Below are positions 5,723 to 5,769 of a stretch of DNA of 5,769 nucleotides, in pieces. The notes beneath the pieces were generated by a model. The model was given only the letters and a program-made list of their open reading frames with translations. It did no database searches and was not told where the DNA came from. This DNA comes from UBA3537 sp965662485. GTDB taxonomy: Bacteria > Bacteroidota > Bacteroidia > Flavobacteriales > Flavobacteriaceae. The DNA is taken from contig CBFIIL010000065.1 in NCBI GenBank assembly GCA_965662485.1, positions 1 to 5,769 of the forward strand, in the 5' to 3' direction. The translations under genes were made by a program, and so were the position numbers. The number at the start of each line of letters is the position of its first letter. The first letter of the stretch is position 1.

Positions 5723-5748
5723 GTCCGTTAGAAATAGCGGGCTTTTTT
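5723..5748 (+). terminator. GAAA-loop hairpin with T-run at the transcription start (terminator or leader element)
   Basis: GTCCGTTA (5723-5730) pairs with TAGCGGGC (5735-5742) in an 8-bp stem with two G-U pairs, closed by a GAAA tetraloop and followed by six T (5743-5748). It has the shape of an intrinsic terminator and is the only one downstream of xerC-hpf. It also lies exactly where the promoter at 5691-5720 should start transcription, so it may instead be the 5' hairpin of the next transcript. Both roles are possible. Confidence 0.6.
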
Positions 5749-5769
5749 AGTGTGGAAAACATTAAAAAG

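Noticed and set aside
5749..5769. Start of a tRNA gene at the right edge
   Set aside because: The last 21 bases show no tRNA acceptor or D-arm features. A tRNA may follow outside the window but cannot be supported here.
1..5769. CRISPR array, insertion sequence, toxin-antitoxin or defence cassette
   Set aside because: No spaced direct repeats, terminal inverted repeats, transposase motifs or paired small genes were seen on either strand; gene content is core metabolism and translation.

Overview
The window reads as an ordinary chromosomal core segment from a marine-type or environmental Flavobacteriaceae bacterium (phylum Bacteroidota). Four things point there: the DNA is AT-rich; promoters have the Bacteroidota form (TTG or TTTG, an 18-21 base spacer, then TAnnTTTG); almost no start codon has a Shine-Dalgarno sequence; and the protein sequences and gene order (rpsU, xerC, hpf) are those of Flavobacteriia. 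All seven recognised genes lie on the + strand and coding density is high. I see no mobile element, CRISPR array or complete RNA gene.

Left part (1-3651): a sodium-coupled alanine/glycine symporter of the AGCS family with a signal-peptide-like N-terminus and an acidic loop insertion. After 20 bases comes a membrane-anchored protein with three tandem helix-hairpin-helix (HhH) units (ComEA-like), whose only usable start is TTG. After 6 more bases comes a short-chain-type acyl-CoA dehydrogenase. The tight spacing and lack of terminators suggest one transcription unit, but a good promoter sequence inside the 3' end of the HhH gene may drive the dehydrogenase separately.

Middle part (3652-4457): rpsU (ribosomal protein bS21) as a single-gene unit with its own strong promoter, a near-perfect Shine-Dalgarno sequence and an intrinsic terminator. 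A promoter for a small four-helix membrane protein of unknown function overlaps that terminator.

Right part (4458-5769): xerC/xerD-type tyrosine recombinase followed 19 bases later by a short-form hibernation promoting factor (hpf). A strong promoter then appears with a GAAA-loop hairpin and a T-run placed at or just after the expected transcription start. The gene served by this promoter lies outside the window. In related genomes this spot usually leads into a tRNA/tuf/secE/nusG cluster, which is inference here.

The genes link ribosome function (bS21, HPF), chromosome dimer resolution (XerC) and routine metabolism (amino acid uptake, acyl-CoA oxidation). I do not see a previously undescribed system. 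The most informative signals are regulatory: the lone strong Shine-Dalgarno on rpsU, and the fused promoter/terminator-like element at the right edge.
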